Under the pieces are notes generated by a model. It was not told where the DNA came from. It saw only the letters and a list, made by a program, of their open reading frames with translations, and made no database searches. From Clostridiales bacterium (lineage in GTDB: Bacteria > Bacillota > Clostridia > Oscillospirales > Oscillospiraceae), in the NCBI GenBank assembly GCA_021202775.1, contig JAJQCJ010000109.1, positions 21,390 through 85,389 on the forward strand: DNA of 64,000 bases, in the 5' to 3' direction. Shown here one piece after another: positions 19,017 through 28,724 of this stretch (the first letter of the stretch is position 1; every line of letters begins with the position of its first letter). The translations under genes were made by a program, and so were the position numbers.

Positions 19017-19529
19017 ATGAATTTTGTACCATATAATGCCAGCATTGCCAAACGGGAGCCGGTGGGCTACCGCCTGCTCCCCATGGACAGGGACACTGCG
19101 GAGCAGGTGGCCCAAATCGAGGCCCAGAATTTCTCCCACCCCTGGACGCTGGAGATGCTGGAGGAGGAGCTGGAGAACCCCCTGTCCTCCTTCATCGTGG
19201 CCTACGGCAGCAACGGCGTGGTGCTGGGCTATGCCGGGCTGACGGTGGTGGCCGGCGAGGGCTATATCAATAACATCGCCGTCCGGCAGGAGTACCGGAA
19301 GCAGGGGGTGGCCTCGGCGCTGCTGGAGGTGTTTTTGAAGTTTGGCCGGGCGCAGAACCTGTCCTTCCTGACGCTGGAGGTGCGTCCGTCCAATATTGCG
19401 GCCAAAAACCTTTATATGAAGCACGGATTTGCCCAGGTGGGCCGCCGGAAGGACTACTATGACGACCCCAAAGAGGACGCTCTGATCATGACGCTGGACT
19501 TCCGGACGGAAGGGGAGGGAACGGTATGA
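19017..19529 (+). CDS. rimI: Ribosomal-protein-alanine N-acetyltransferase
   Basis: GNAT motif INNIAVRQEYRKQGVASALLEVFL; adjacent to tsaD. Confidence 0.88.
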   Translation: MNFVPYNASIAKREPVGYRLLPMDRDTAEQVAQIEAQNFSHPWTLEMLEEELENPLSSFIVAYGSNGVVLGYAGLTVVAGEGYINNIAVRQEYRKQGVASALLEVFLKFGRAQNLSFLTLEVRPSNIAAKNLYMKHGFAQVGRRKDYYDDPKEDALIMTLDFRTEGEGTV

Positions 19530-20557
19530 TACTGCTGGCCGTGGAATCCTCCTGCGACGAGACCGCCGTAGCGGTGGTGGAGGACGGGCGCAAAGTGCGG
19601 TCCGACGCCATCGCCTCTCAGGTGGATATGCACACGATTTACGGCGGCGTGGTGCCGGAGATCGCCTCCCGCAAGCACCTGGAGGCCATCTATCCGCTGG
19701 CGGACCAGGCCCTCCGGGATGCAGGCGTCACCCGGCGGGATATCGACGCCGTGGCCTGCACCTATGCCCCCGGCCTCATCGGGGCGGTGCTGGTGGGGGT
19801 GAACTTCGCCAAAAGCGCGGCCTACGGCCTGGGGGTGCCCCTGGTGCCGGTACACCACGTCCGGGGCCACATCGCCGCCAACTACATCACCCACCCGGAC
19901 CTGGAGCCCCCCTTCCTGTGCCTCTGCGTCTCCGGCGGCAACACCCTGCTGGTGGACGTCCAGGACTACACCAAAATGCGCCTCCTGGGGGCCACCCGGG
20001 ACGATGCGGCGGGGGAGTGCTTTGACAAGGTGGCCCGGGTGCTGGGCATTGGCTACCCAGGCGGCGGCCCCATGGATCGGCTGAGCCAGGGGGGCGACCC
20101 CAACCGGTACCGCCTGCCCCGGTCAAAGGTGGGCGGCGCGCCTTTGGATATGTCCTTCTCCGGGCTGAAAACGGCGGCGCTGAACCTGATTCACAACGCC
20201 CGGCAGAAGGGGGAAGAGCTGAACCTGCCCGACTTCGCCGCCAGCTTCGCCGCCGCCGTTGCGGACGAGCTGGTGCCCCGGGCCATGCTGGCCTCAGAGG
20301 AGCTGGGCTATGGCAAGGTGGCCTGCGCCGGCGGGGTGGCCGCCAACTCCACCATTCGCGCCCGGCTGGAGGAGGCCTGCGCCCGGCGGGGGGACCGGCT
20401 GTACCTGCCGAAGCTGTCCCTCTGCGGGGACAACGGGGCCATGATCGGCTGTCAGGGCTACTATGAGTTTTTGGCGGGCAATCTTGGGGACAGCAGCCTG
20501 AACGGCTACGCCAACCGGGAGATCGGCCTGGACTGCCCTGCTCCCTGGAGAAAATAG
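19526..20557 (+). CDS. tsaD: tRNA N6-adenosine threonylcarbamoyltransferase TsaD
   Basis: LAVESSCDETAVAVVEDG, HHVRGHIAANY, SGGNTLLV, AGGVAANSTIRARLEEAC. Confidence 0.96.
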   Translation: MILLAVESSCDETAVAVVEDGRKVRSDAIASQVDMHTIYGGVVPEIASRKHLEAIYPLADQALRDAGVTRRDIDAVACTYAPGLIGAVLVGVNFAKSAAYGLGVPLVPVHHVRGHIAANYITHPDLEPPFLCLCVSGGNTLLVDVQDYTKMRLLGATRDDAAGECFDKVARVLGIGYPGGGPMDRLSQGGDPNRYRLPRSKVGGAPLDMSFSGLKTAALNLIHNARQKGEELNLPDFAASFAAAVADELVPRAMLASEELGYGKVACAGGVAANSTIRARLEEACARRGDRLYLPKLSLCGDNGAMIGCQGYYEFLAGNLGDSSLNGYANREIGLDCPAPWRK

Positions 20558-20594
20558 AACAATATCATGCATGAAACAAGCATGATATTGTTCT
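20556..20594. terminator. Perfect 15-bp inverted repeat after tsaD
   Basis: agaacaatatcatgc atgaaacaa gcatgatattgttct. Confidence 0.75.
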
Positions 20595-20734
20595 ATCTGC
20601 AACGCGGCCCGGAGCGGAACGGAAAATTTTTCCCTAGGCGCAACCGTCGGTTGACAAAGTGCAAGGCCGGGATGGTGGCGGCGCAACCGCCCCATCTGCT
20701 ATCATAACGCCATCACTTTAAGGAGGCGTTCATT

Positions 20735-21388
20735 ATGAACCTGGCAGACAGAATTCAGGCGTTACGGAAGGCAAAGGGGATTTCCCAGGAAGAGCTGGCG
20801 GAGCAGGCCGGGGTATCCCGGCAGGCCGTCTCGAAATGGGAGAGCGGCCAGAGCACCCCGGAGCTGGAGAAGCTCATTTTGCTCAGCGACTGCTTCGGCG
20901 TCACCACCGACTATCTCTTAAAGGGGACGGAGCCCGTCCCCGCCGCACCGGAGCAGCCGGAGCATCGGACAGACGCCCGCATCTTCACCGTCGTCGCCAC
21001 GGCCTGCAACCTTGTGGGGCTGGTGATCGCAATCTGCATCTGGGTCGCCTGGCAGACGGTGGCGTCTGTGGCGGTGGGCTTTGTCCTCATGGCCATCGGC
21101 TGCGCCGTCTTTGCCGTGGGGCAGTATGTTGGTGTGCAGAAGCAGGAGGCAAAGGAACTTTTTGCACTGCTGAACGTGTGGTCGCTGACCCTGATGCCGA
21201 TTTCCTGTGTGTTCAACATGATAGACGGGGTGCTGGGTGGCTTTTCCTGGCAGCTGATGCCGATTCCGGAGCTGAGCAATTCCCTTCTGAGCTACTGCCT
21301 GTGCTGGCTGGCGTACCTGGCCCTTTGTATTGGGACGGATGTTGTTGTTTTGGACAACCGGAAGGAGCGGCGCTCCTCCGAAAAATAA
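20735..21388 (+). CDS. XRE-family regulator with C-terminal membrane region
   Basis: [52 protein letters not shown] followed by TM segments. Confidence 0.88.
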   Translation: MNLADRIQALRKAKGISQEELAEQAGVSRQAVSKWESGQSTPELEKLILLSDCFGVTTDYLLKGTEPVPAAPEQPEHRTDARIFTVVATACNLVGLVIAICIWVAWQTVASVAVGFVLMAIGCAVFAVGQYVGVQKQEAKELFALLNVWSLTLMPISCVFNMIDGVLGGFSWQLMPIPELSNSLLSYCLCWLAYLALCIGTDVVVLDNRKERRSSEK

Positions 21389-21633
21389 ATCATTATACTG
21401 CTATAATCGGGCGGTATTTTGAAATTTCTCTGATATTGAGGGCGAAGAACCTCCCTTTTTCGGCTGTGTTCTGCGGCATTTGACCGCTGTGACCGGCCCA
21501 ACCGGCGGGGGCAGACGCCGCCGGACTGGACAGCCGGAGAGGGCAGAATGCCTCCGAAAATCAGAACAGCATCATAAATAAAACGGACAGTATCATGAAT
21601 TTTTAACGTGTATTGGGGCGTGATGAGGACACT

Positions 21634-23034
21634 ATGAAAGGTGATTTTACCCAGGGGAAGATGTGGCGGAACATTCTGGCCCAGGCGGTGCCGCTGACGG
21701 TGGCCCAGCTGGTGCAGGTACTCTACAACATTGTGGACCGCATTTATATCGGCCACCTGCCGGGGGAAGGGGAGCTGGCCCTCACCGGCATTGGCATTTC
21801 CGCCCCCATCGTGACCCTCATCAGCGCCTTCACCCTGCTGTTCGGTCAGGGCGGCGCACCTCTCTGCGCCATTGCGGAGGGGGCCGGGAATCAGGACCGG
21901 GCACAGCGCATCTTCGGCAACACCCTCTCCCTGCTGCTGGGGACTTCGGCGGTGGTGCTGGCGGTCTGCCTGATCTTTGAGCGGCGGATTCTGTTCCTGT
22001 TCGGGGCCAGCGAGGAGACCTACGCCTACGCCCACCAGTATTTTTCCGTCTACATTCTGGGGACGGTTTGCGTCATGTTCAGCACCGGCATGAACGGCTT
22101 CATCAATTTGCAGGGCTATCCCCGCATCGGCATGCTGACCACGGTGCTGGGGGCGGTCATCAACCTGGTGCTGGACCCGATCTTCATCTTCGGGCTGAAC
22201 CTGGGCATCACCGGCGCGGCGACAGCCACGGTGCTGGCTCAGACGGTGTCCGCCCTGTGGGTGCTGCAATTTTTCCTGAGCAAAAAATCCCGGCTCCGCG
22301 TCCGCCGGGCCGACCTGGCGGTGCAGCCCAAGCTGGCCAGAGAAATCACCACCCTGGGCCTCACCGGGTTCATGATGTCCGCCACCAACTCGCTGGTGCA
22401 GATCGTCTGCAACCAGATGCTGGGCGCCTACGGCGGCGACCTGTACATCAGCGTGATGACCGTTCTGAACTCTGTGCGGGAGCTGTTCACCCTGCCGGTG
22501 CAGGGACTGACCTCCGGGGCGCAGCCGGTGCTGGGCTACAACTACGGCGCGAAGGACCACGGCCGGGTGCGGCAGGGCATCGCCTTCATGACGGCCCTGG
22601 GCTTTGCCTATACCCTGGTGGCCTGGCTGGCGATTCTGCTGCTGCCCCGCACCTTTGTGGGGCTCTTCACCACGGACAGCGCCCTGCTGGACAGCGGGGC
22701 AGAGGCCATCCGGATTTACTTCTTCGCCTTCGTGTTCATGTCGCTGCAATTTTCCGCCCAGTCCACCTTTGTGTCCCTGGGAAGGGCGAAATCCGCCGTG
22801 TTCTTCTCCATTTTCCGGAAGGTGATCCTGGTGGTGCCGCTGACCCTGCTGCTGCCCCGGTGGATGGGGGTGTATGGGGTGTTTGTGGCGGAGCCCATCT
22901 CCAATGTCATTGGCGGGCTGGCCTCCTTCACCACCATGCTGGTCACCGTCTGGCGGCCTCTGGGCCGGGAGGCAGGGCCGACGGCCCCTTCCCTTGCGGA
23001 GAATCAAAAATCTCCCTTTGAGAACCGTTCGTGA
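21634..23034 (+). CDS. MATE family efflux transporter
   Basis: 12-TM-like; VPLTVAQLVQVLYNIVDRIYIGHLPGEGELALTGIGISAPI. Confidence 0.92.
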   Translation: MKGDFTQGKMWRNILAQAVPLTVAQLVQVLYNIVDRIYIGHLPGEGELALTGIGISAPIVTLISAFTLLFGQGGAPLCAIAEGAGNQDRAQRIFGNTLSLLLGTSAVVLAVCLIFERRILFLFGASEETYAYAHQYFSVYILGTVCVMFSTGMNGFINLQGYPRIGMLTTVLGAVINLVLDPIFIFGLNLGITGAATATVLAQTVSALWVLQFFLSKKSRLRVRRADLAVQPKLAREITTLGLTGFMMSATNSLVQIVCNQMLGAYGGDLYISVMTVLNSVRELFTLPVQGLTSGAQPVLGYNYGAKDHGRVRQGIAFMTALGFAYTLVAWLAILLLPRTFVGLFTTDSALLDSGAEAIRIYFFAFVFMSLQFSAQSTFVSLGRAKSAVFFSIFRKVILVVPLTLLLPRWMGVYGVFVAEPISNVIGGLASFTTMLVTVWRPLGREAGPTAPSLAENQKSPFENRS

Positions 23035-23112
23035 ATCTTTTCAAAATTCGACTTGCATTTTTATCGGAAAAGAGCAGTTTAAACGAAGTTCTCACCGGGC
23101 AAAAATGCAGGC

Positions 23113-23142
23113 TTGACAGGACAAGCTTGCACGGAGTATACT
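23113..23142 (+). promoter_or_regulatory. Near-consensus promoter upstream of amt-PII
   Basis: ttgaca-N18-tatact. Confidence 0.65.
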
Positions 23143-23151
23143 GTCACCATC

Positions 23152-23205
23152 AGAAAGACAAGGACGTCAGAAACCTCTGAATCGTCCTTGTCTTTCTCTT
23201 TTTTG
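23152..23205 (+). terminator. Leader terminator/attenuator upstream of amt-PII
   Basis: agaaagacaaggac ... gtccttgtctttct (perfect 14 bp) + cttttttg. Confidence 0.7.
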
Positions 23206-23297
23206 CGGGTTTCCGCAAGGTTTGGCAGCCACATTGTTCCAGATACTGCGGGGCAGTGTGTGCAAAGACTACGCTTTTCATGAAAGGGAGAGTTTTT

Positions 23298-25013
23298 ATG
23301 GATGCAGTATTTAACGTATGGTACCTGATCGGCGCCGCACTGGTGTTCTGGATGCAGGCCGGCTTTGCCATGGTGGAGGCAGGCTTCACCCGGGCCAAGA
23401 ACTCCGGCAACATCATCATGAAGAACCTGATGGACTTCTGCATTGGTACCGTGGTGTTCATTCTCATCGGGTTCAGCCTGCTGCTGGGGGAGGATGTGGC
23501 CGGCCTCATCGGTAAGCCCGGCTTTGACATCTTCACCGCTTACGAGGGGTTCAACTTCTCGGAGTTCGTGTTCAACCTGGTGTTCTGTGCCACCACCGCC
23601 ACCATCGTCTCCGGCGCCATGGCGGAGCGCACCAAGTTCCTGTCCTATTGCATTTACTCCGCGGTGATCTCCGCGCTGATCTACCCCATCGAGGCTCACT
23701 GGATTTGGGGCGGCGGCTGGCTGGCGCAGCTGGGCTTCCATGACTTCGCCGGTTCCTGCGCCATCCACATGGTAGGCGGCATCTCCGCCCTCATCGGCGC
23801 AAAGATGCTGGGTCCCCGTATCGGCAAGTTCACCAAGCAGAAAGACGGCTCCATCCAGGTGGGCAGCTTCCCCGGACATAATCTGCCCCTGGGCGCCCTG
23901 GGCGTGTTCATCCTGTGGCTGGGCTGGTACGGCTTCAACGGCGCCGCCGCCACCAGCGTGGAGCAGCTGGGCTCCATCTTCCTGACCACCACGGTGGCCC
24001 CCGCCGTGGCCACCGTCACCTGCATGATCTTCACCTGGCTGAAGTACGGCAAGCCTGACGTCTCCATGTGCCTGAACGCCTCCCTGGCCGGCCTGGTGGG
24101 CATCACCGCCCCCTGCGATGTCACTGATTGTCTGGGCGCTGCCATCATCGGCATTGTGTCCGGCCTGCTGGTCTGCTTCGGCGTGTGGCTGCTGGACTAC
24201 AAGCTCCGCATTGACGACCCCGTAGGCGCTGTGGCCGTCCACTGTCTAAACGGCATGTGGGGTACCATCGCCGTGGGGCTGTTCGCCACCACCTCTGCCC
24301 CTGGCAATGACACGCTGGTTGGCCTGTTCTACGGCGGCGGCTTCGGCCTGCTGGGGACCCAGCTGCTGGGCCTGATTTCTGTGGCCGCATGGACCGCCGT
24401 CACCATCACGCTGACCTTCTTCATCATCGAAAAGACTGTGGGCCTCCGCGTCTCCGCCGAGGAGGAAGTCCAGGGCCTGGACCCCACCGAGCACGGCCTG
24501 ACCAGCGCCTATGCGGACTTCGCTCCCATGCCCCACTATTCCGGCAGCGGCCTGCCTGCGGCGGTCACCGGCGCAGTGCCTGTGGAGGCCGCCGTACCCG
24601 TGGAGGTCAGGAGCGCCCCGGCCGCGGCGTCGGAGCCTGTCCCCGCCGGCGAGAAGATCACCAAGCTGGAGATCGTGGTGAAGCAGGAGCGGTTCCCCGC
24701 TCTGAAGGACGCCCTGATGGAGGCCGGTGTCACCGGTATGACCGTCACCAACGTCCTGGGCTGCGGCGTCCAGAAGGGCCGCCCCGAGTACTACCGCGGC
24801 GTTGTGCATGAGGCCACCCTGCTGCCCCGGATGCAGGTGGAAGTGGTGGTCAGCACCATCCCGGTGGAGACCATCATCGACACCGCCAAGAAGGTGCTGT
24901 ACACCGGTCACTACGGCGACGGCAAGATCTTCGTCTACGACGTGGAGAACGTGGTCAAGATTCGTACCGGCGAGGAGGGCATCAGCGCCCTCCAGGACGA
25001 GGAGCAGTATTAA
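23298..25013 (+). CDS. Ammonium transporter fused to a C-terminal PII (GlnK-like) domain
   Basis: WMQAGFAMVEAGFTRAKNSGNIIMKNL, AHWIWGGGWL...HMVGG; C-terminal KLEIVVKQERFPALKDALMEAGVTGMTVTNVLGCG...YYRG...GDGKIFVYDVENVVKIRTGEEG. Confidence 0.93.
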   Translation: MDAVFNVWYLIGAALVFWMQAGFAMVEAGFTRAKNSGNIIMKNLMDFCIGTVVFILIGFSLLLGEDVAGLIGKPGFDIFTAYEGFNFSEFVFNLVFCATTATIVSGAMAERTKFLSYCIYSAVISALIYPIEAHWIWGGGWLAQLGFHDFAGSCAIHMVGGISALIGAKMLGPRIGKFTKQKDGSIQVGSFPGHNLPLGALGVFILWLGWYGFNGAAATSVEQLGSIFLTTTVAPAVATVTCMIFTWLKYGKPDVSMCLNASLAGLVGITAPCDVTDCLGAAIIGIVSGLLVCFGVWLLDYKLRIDDPVGAVAVHCLNGMWGTIAVGLFATTSAPGNDTLVGLFYGGGFGLLGTQLLGLISVAAWTAVTITLTFFIIEKTVGLRVSAEEEVQGLDPTEHGLTSAYADFAPMPHYSGSGLPAAVTGAVPVEAAVPVEVRSAPAAASEPVPAGEKITKLEIVVKQERFPALKDALMEAGVTGMTVTNVLGCGVQKGRPEYYRGVVHEATLLPRMQVEVVVSTIPVETIIDTAKKVLYTGHYGDGKIFVYDVENVVKIRTGEEGISALQDEEQY

Positions 25014-25140
25014 CCCCTTCCCCGCTGCCCCCGGGCAGCACGCAGCGTAACCCCTCAGCAAAAGAACACCAGACGGACGGGAGACCGTTCGTCTGGTTTC
25101 TTTGCGTCTGGCAGGCAAAAGCCGTGCCGACCTGCTTTTT

Positions 25141-25983
25141 TTACTTTGCGACGGTCATGAACCATTCCACCGTCTGGGGGTCGTAGTGGGAGAAAAACAG
25201 GCTCTGGGCCGTGTCCAGCCCTTCCAGCCGGGCCATGTCCTCCGGGCTCAGCGTGAAGTCAAAGACGTTGAAGTTCTCCACCATGCGCTCCCGGTGGGTG
25301 GACTTGGGAATCACCACCACGCCGCTCTGGAGCAGGAAGCGGAGGGCCGTCTGGGCCGGGGTCTTGCCATAGCCCGCCGCAACGGCGCACAGCACCGGGT
25401 TGCGAAAATAATCGTTCCTGCCCTCCGCAAAGGGGCCCCAGGATTCGATCTGCGTCCCGTAGCGCTGCATCACGGCTTTGGCGGTTCTCTGCTGCTGGAA
25501 CAGGTGGGTCTCCACCTGATTCACCGCCGGAACCACTTCGCAGAAGTTGGCGATGTCAATGAAGCGGTCTGGGTAGAAGTTGGAGACGCCGATGGCCCGC
25601 ACCCTGCCTGCCTGATAGGCCTCCTCCATGGCCCGATAGGTGCCGTAGTAGTCGCCAAAGGGCTGGTGAATCAGCAGCAGGTCAATGTAGTCAGTATTCA
25701 GTTTTTTCAGGGACGATTCGATGGAGCTTTTCGCCTTTTCGTAGCCCGCGTTGCTGATCCACACCTTTGTGGTGAGAAACAGCTCCTCCCGGGGAAGGCC
25801 GCACTTTTGGATTGCCGCGCCTACGCCCTCCTCGTTGTAGTAGGCCTGGGCCGTGTCAATGGAGCGGTAGCCCACGGAAATGGCGTCCAGCACGCAGCGC
25901 TCCGTGTCCTCCGGCGGGGTCTGGTAGACGCCGTACCCCAGCTGGGGCATTTTTACGCCGTTATTCAGGGTCACATAGTTCAT
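25141..25983 (-). CDS. Aldo/keto reductase
   Basis: MPQLGYGVYQTPP, GYRSIDTAQAYYNEEGVG, DLLLIHQPFGDYY, AIGVSNF, IPKSTHRERMVEN. Confidence 0.95.
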   Translation of the reverse strand: MNYVTLNNGVKMPQLGYGVYQTPPEDTERCVLDAISVGYRSIDTAQAYYNEEGVGAAIQKCGLPREELFLTTKVWISNAGYEKAKSSIESSLKKLNTDYIDLLLIHQPFGDYYGTYRAMEEAYQAGRVRAIGVSNFYPDRFIDIANFCEVVPAVNQVETHLFQQQRTAKAVMQRYGTQIESWGPFAEGRNDYFRNPVLCAVAAGYGKTPAQTALRFLLQSGVVVIPKSTHRERMVENFNVFDFTLSPEDMARLEGLDTAQSLFFSHYDPQTVEWFMTVAK

Positions 25984-26075
25984 AAGGGTTCCTCCTGTCT
26001 GATGGGATGTGGTTGCTTTACCATTTACAGTTTACAACAAAGGAAATTAGATGTACAATAGTAATATCGGAACCT

Positions 26076-26096
26076 GCTATTCACCAGACGAATAGC
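26076..26096. promoter_or_regulatory. Inverted repeat gctattc-N7-gaatagc between aldo/keto reductase and LysR genes (candidate LysR site)
   Basis: Perfect 7-bp dyad upstream of the LysR gene at 26117 and in the divergent region. Confidence 0.4.
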
Positions 26097-26116
26097 AAAA
26101 ACAGGAGGCGGAAACG

Positions 26117-26965
26117 ATGTTGAATCTGTACGAGCTGGAGCAGCTGGCCACATTCGCCCGCTGCGGGACGCTGTCCAGGACGGCGGAGGAGCTGCACATC
26201 TCCCAGCCCACGCTGACCCGCACCATGCAGCACCTGGAGGAGGCATTCGGCGTCCCCCTGTTCGTGCATGGGAAGAACCGCCTCGCCCTGAACGATACCG
26301 GCAGAAAGGCGGTGGACTGCGCCAACGCCCTCCTGTCGGAGGCGGAGCGGGCCGTTCTGCAGGTGCGCCAGTTTGACGCCCGCCTGCGCACCATTCTGGT
26401 GGAATCCTGCGCCCCGGCCCCCCTCTGGAGCCTGCTCCCCGCCCTTTCGGAGCTGTTTCCCGACAGAACCATCTCCTCCCGGCTGACAGAGCTGCCCCTG
26501 ATTCTGGGCCGGGTCAGGGACAGAACCTGTGAAATCGGGATTCTGCCCTATCCCGTTGCGGACGAGGCGGTGGCCTGCCTTCCCTTTGTCCGGGAGGAGC
26601 TGTCCGTCTGCCTGCCCCCGGACCACGCCCTGGCGGGCTGCCCCTCCGTCACGCTGGAACAGCTGAACGGCTATAACTGCCTGCTGAAGTCGGACATCGG
26701 TTTTTGGAGCGACCTGTGCCGGGAGAAGATGCCCGCCTCCCGCTTTCTGGTGCAGACGGCGGAGTTTGAGTTCCGGGAGCTGGCCCGCACCTCCACGCTG
26801 CCCTATTTCGTCACGAACCTGGCCCTGGAGGAGGACTTTGTGAAGGGACGGACGGTGGTGCCCGTTTCGGACAGGGAGGCCAACGTCACCTTCCACATGA
26901 TTTTCCGGAAGGAGGCGGAGGAGTATCGAAAGGTCGCCCGGCGGGTGGCCAGTGACAGAATTTGA
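26117..26965 (+). CDS. LysR family transcriptional regulator
   Basis: LEQLATFARCGTLSRTAEELHISQPTLTRTMQHLEEAFGVPLFVHG. Confidence 0.93.
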   Translation: MLNLYELEQLATFARCGTLSRTAEELHISQPTLTRTMQHLEEAFGVPLFVHGKNRLALNDTGRKAVDCANALLSEAERAVLQVRQFDARLRTILVESCAPAPLWSLLPALSELFPDRTISSRLTELPLILGRVRDRTCEIGILPYPVADEAVACLPFVREELSVCLPPDHALAGCPSVTLEQLNGYNCLLKSDIGFWSDLCREKMPASRFLVQTAEFEFRELARTSTLPYFVTNLALEEDFVKGRTVVPVSDREANVTFHMIFRKEAEEYRKVARRVASDRI

Positions 26966-27006
26966 ATGATGTTCACATAGATTGTCAACCCAGGAGGAGG
27001 TATCCT

Positions 27007-27897
27007 ATGGAGATTCGTGTACTTCGCTATTTTCTTACTGTCGCTCGGGAAGGCGGCATCAGCCGGGCGGCAGAAATCCTGCATCTCACGCAGCCAACGT
27101 TAAGCAGGCAGCTTGCGGCGCTGGAGGAAGAGGTGGGTGTTAAATTGTTTGAGCGAGGTGGCAGAAAAATTGCTCTGACCAGTGAGGGGATGCTGCTCCG
27201 CCGCAGAGCGGAGGAAATCCTCTCCCTTGTGGACAGGACGCAGCAGGAGTTGGTTCGGCAGGATGGACTGATTGAGGGAAGAATCGTCATCGGCTGCGGA
27301 GAAATGTCGGCGGTTGGGCTTCTGCCGGAGATAATTACCTCATTTCATGAGAAATATCCCCTGGTCAGCTACGATATTCTTACAGCAAATGCAGACGTTG
27401 TGAAAGACCAGATGGAAAAAGGCATTGTCGATATTGGTATCCTGCTGGAGCCAATCGATATGGAGAAGTTTGATTTTCTGCGGCTGGAACACAAAGAACA
27501 TTGGGTAGTGCTGATGCGCCCGGACGACCCGCTTGCGGAAAAGGAGGCAGTTTCACCCGGGGATTTAAATGGAAAACCGTTAATCATGCCGATGCGAGCT
27601 ACGGTCCGCAACGAAGTGTTTAACTGGTTTGGAGCCCAGTTTTCAGAAGCGCAAGTGCTGTTTACAAGTAACCTGGCGACCAATGGTGCGCTGATGGTGC
27701 AGGCGGGGCTCGGGTATTCTATTCTCATTGAAGGAGTGATGCCTTTTTGGGATGAGACAAAAATTGTGAAGCGTCCGCTTTCCCCTGAGATTTACTCTGA
27801 CAGCGTAATTGCATGGAAGCGGGGCCAGCCAATGTCCCCAGCAATGGAACGATTTGTAGCACAGCTAAAATGCCTTTCAGGTATAACCGGCTCATGA
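27007..27897 (+). CDS. LysR family transcriptional regulator
   Basis: IRVLRYFLTVAREGGISRAAEILHLTQPTLSRQLAALEEEVGVKLFERG. Confidence 0.95.
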   Translation: MEIRVLRYFLTVAREGGISRAAEILHLTQPTLSRQLAALEEEVGVKLFERGGRKIALTSEGMLLRRRAEEILSLVDRTQQELVRQDGLIEGRIVIGCGEMSAVGLLPEIITSFHEKYPLVSYDILTANADVVKDQMEKGIVDIGILLEPIDMEKFDFLRLEHKEHWVVLMRPDDPLAEKEAVSPGDLNGKPLIMPMRATVRNEVFNWFGAQFSEAQVLFTSNLATNGALMVQAGLGYSILIEGVMPFWDETKIVKRPLSPEIYSDSVIAWKRGQPMSPAMERFVAQLKCLSGITGS

Positions 27898-27907
27898 AAA
27901 TAGGCAT

Positions 27908-27936
27908 TTGATATTCAGACGATATGGCGTTATAAT
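27908..27936 (+). promoter_or_regulatory. Near-consensus promoter
   Basis: ttgata-N17-tataat. Confidence 0.65.
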
Positions 27937-27992
27937 AAGGACAGAAGAAAACTGGGAACCGGCCTCTCATCAACTTACGTCTGACAGGAGGG

Positions 27993-28193
27993 ATGTCCAT
28001 GACCATGCCGGAGATTGAAGCAATGCTGGCAGCAGGGGAAAAGACCACAGAAGAAAAGCTGCGCCTGCTGCAGAAGGTCCGGGCCACGCTGATGGCGGAG
28101 GTTCACGACAGGCAGCTGATGGTGGATCACGTGGATTACCTGATTTATATGCTGCAACCGCCAACGAAAAAGACAAGGAGGACACGGATATGA
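27993..28193 (+). CDS. Orphan MerR C-terminal-like coiled-coil protein (HTH missing)
   Basis: (INLRLTGG)MSMTMPEIEAMLAAGEKTTEEKLRLLQKVRATLMAEVHDRQLMVDHVDYLIYML resembles the MerR dimerisation helix; aggaggg RBS upstream. Confidence 0.55.
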   Translation: MSMTMPEIEAMLAAGEKTTEEKLRLLQKVRATLMAEVHDRQLMVDHVDYLIYMLQPPTKKTRRTRI

Positions 28194-28669
28194 ACCATCA
28201 AACGTTAGTGGCTTATTTTTCGGCCAGCGGCGTCACCGCAGGGGCGGCGAAGCGTCTGGCCCAGGCGGCGGGGGCGGACCTGTACGAGATCAGGCCGGAA
28301 ACGCCCTACACCGATGCCGACCTGGACTGGAGGAATCCTCACTCCCGCAGCTCTGTGGAGATGAACGACCTGTCCAGCCGTCCGGCGCTGGCAGACCGGG
28401 ACGCCAACATCGCCGGGTATGACACCGTCTTTCTGGGATTCCCCATCTGGTGGGGCGTGGCCCCCACCGTCGTCAACACCTTCCTGGAGAGCTATGACTT
28501 TTCCGGAAAGAAAATCGTCCTCTTCGCCACCTCCGGCGGCAGCGGCTTTGGCCGGACGGCGGAGGCGCTGAAACCGTCCGTTGCGCCGGATACGGTCATC
28601 GTGACCGGCAAGCTCCTGTCCGGCAGGGAGTCCGAAGGGAGCCTGAAAAAATGGCTCCGGACGGTGTGA
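28190..28669 (+). CDS. Flavodoxin
   Basis: TLVAYFSASGVTAGAAKRLAQAAGADLYEIRPETPYTDADLDW; FLGFPIWWGVAPTVVNTFLESYDFSGKKIVLFATSGGSG. Confidence 0.94.
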   Translation: MNHQTLVAYFSASGVTAGAAKRLAQAAGADLYEIRPETPYTDADLDWRNPHSRSSVEMNDLSSRPALADRDANIAGYDTVFLGFPIWWGVAPTVVNTFLESYDFSGKKIVLFATSGGSGFGRTAEALKPSVAPDTVIVTGKLLSGRESEGSLKKWLRTV

Positions 28670-28724
28670 GGGGGCGTTTCCCCCAGACGAAACAGACGAT
28701 CAGACCATAGAACGGAGGTTCACA

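Noticed and set aside
21292-23007. 571-aa minus-strand ORF opposite the MATE gene
   Set aside because: Mirror frame of a confident MATE transporter
23152-23218. ANTAR-type dual hexaloop antiterminator
   Set aside because: Apical loop aaacct lacks the A1/G4 pattern and only one candidate hexaloop was found; retained only as a generic attenuator
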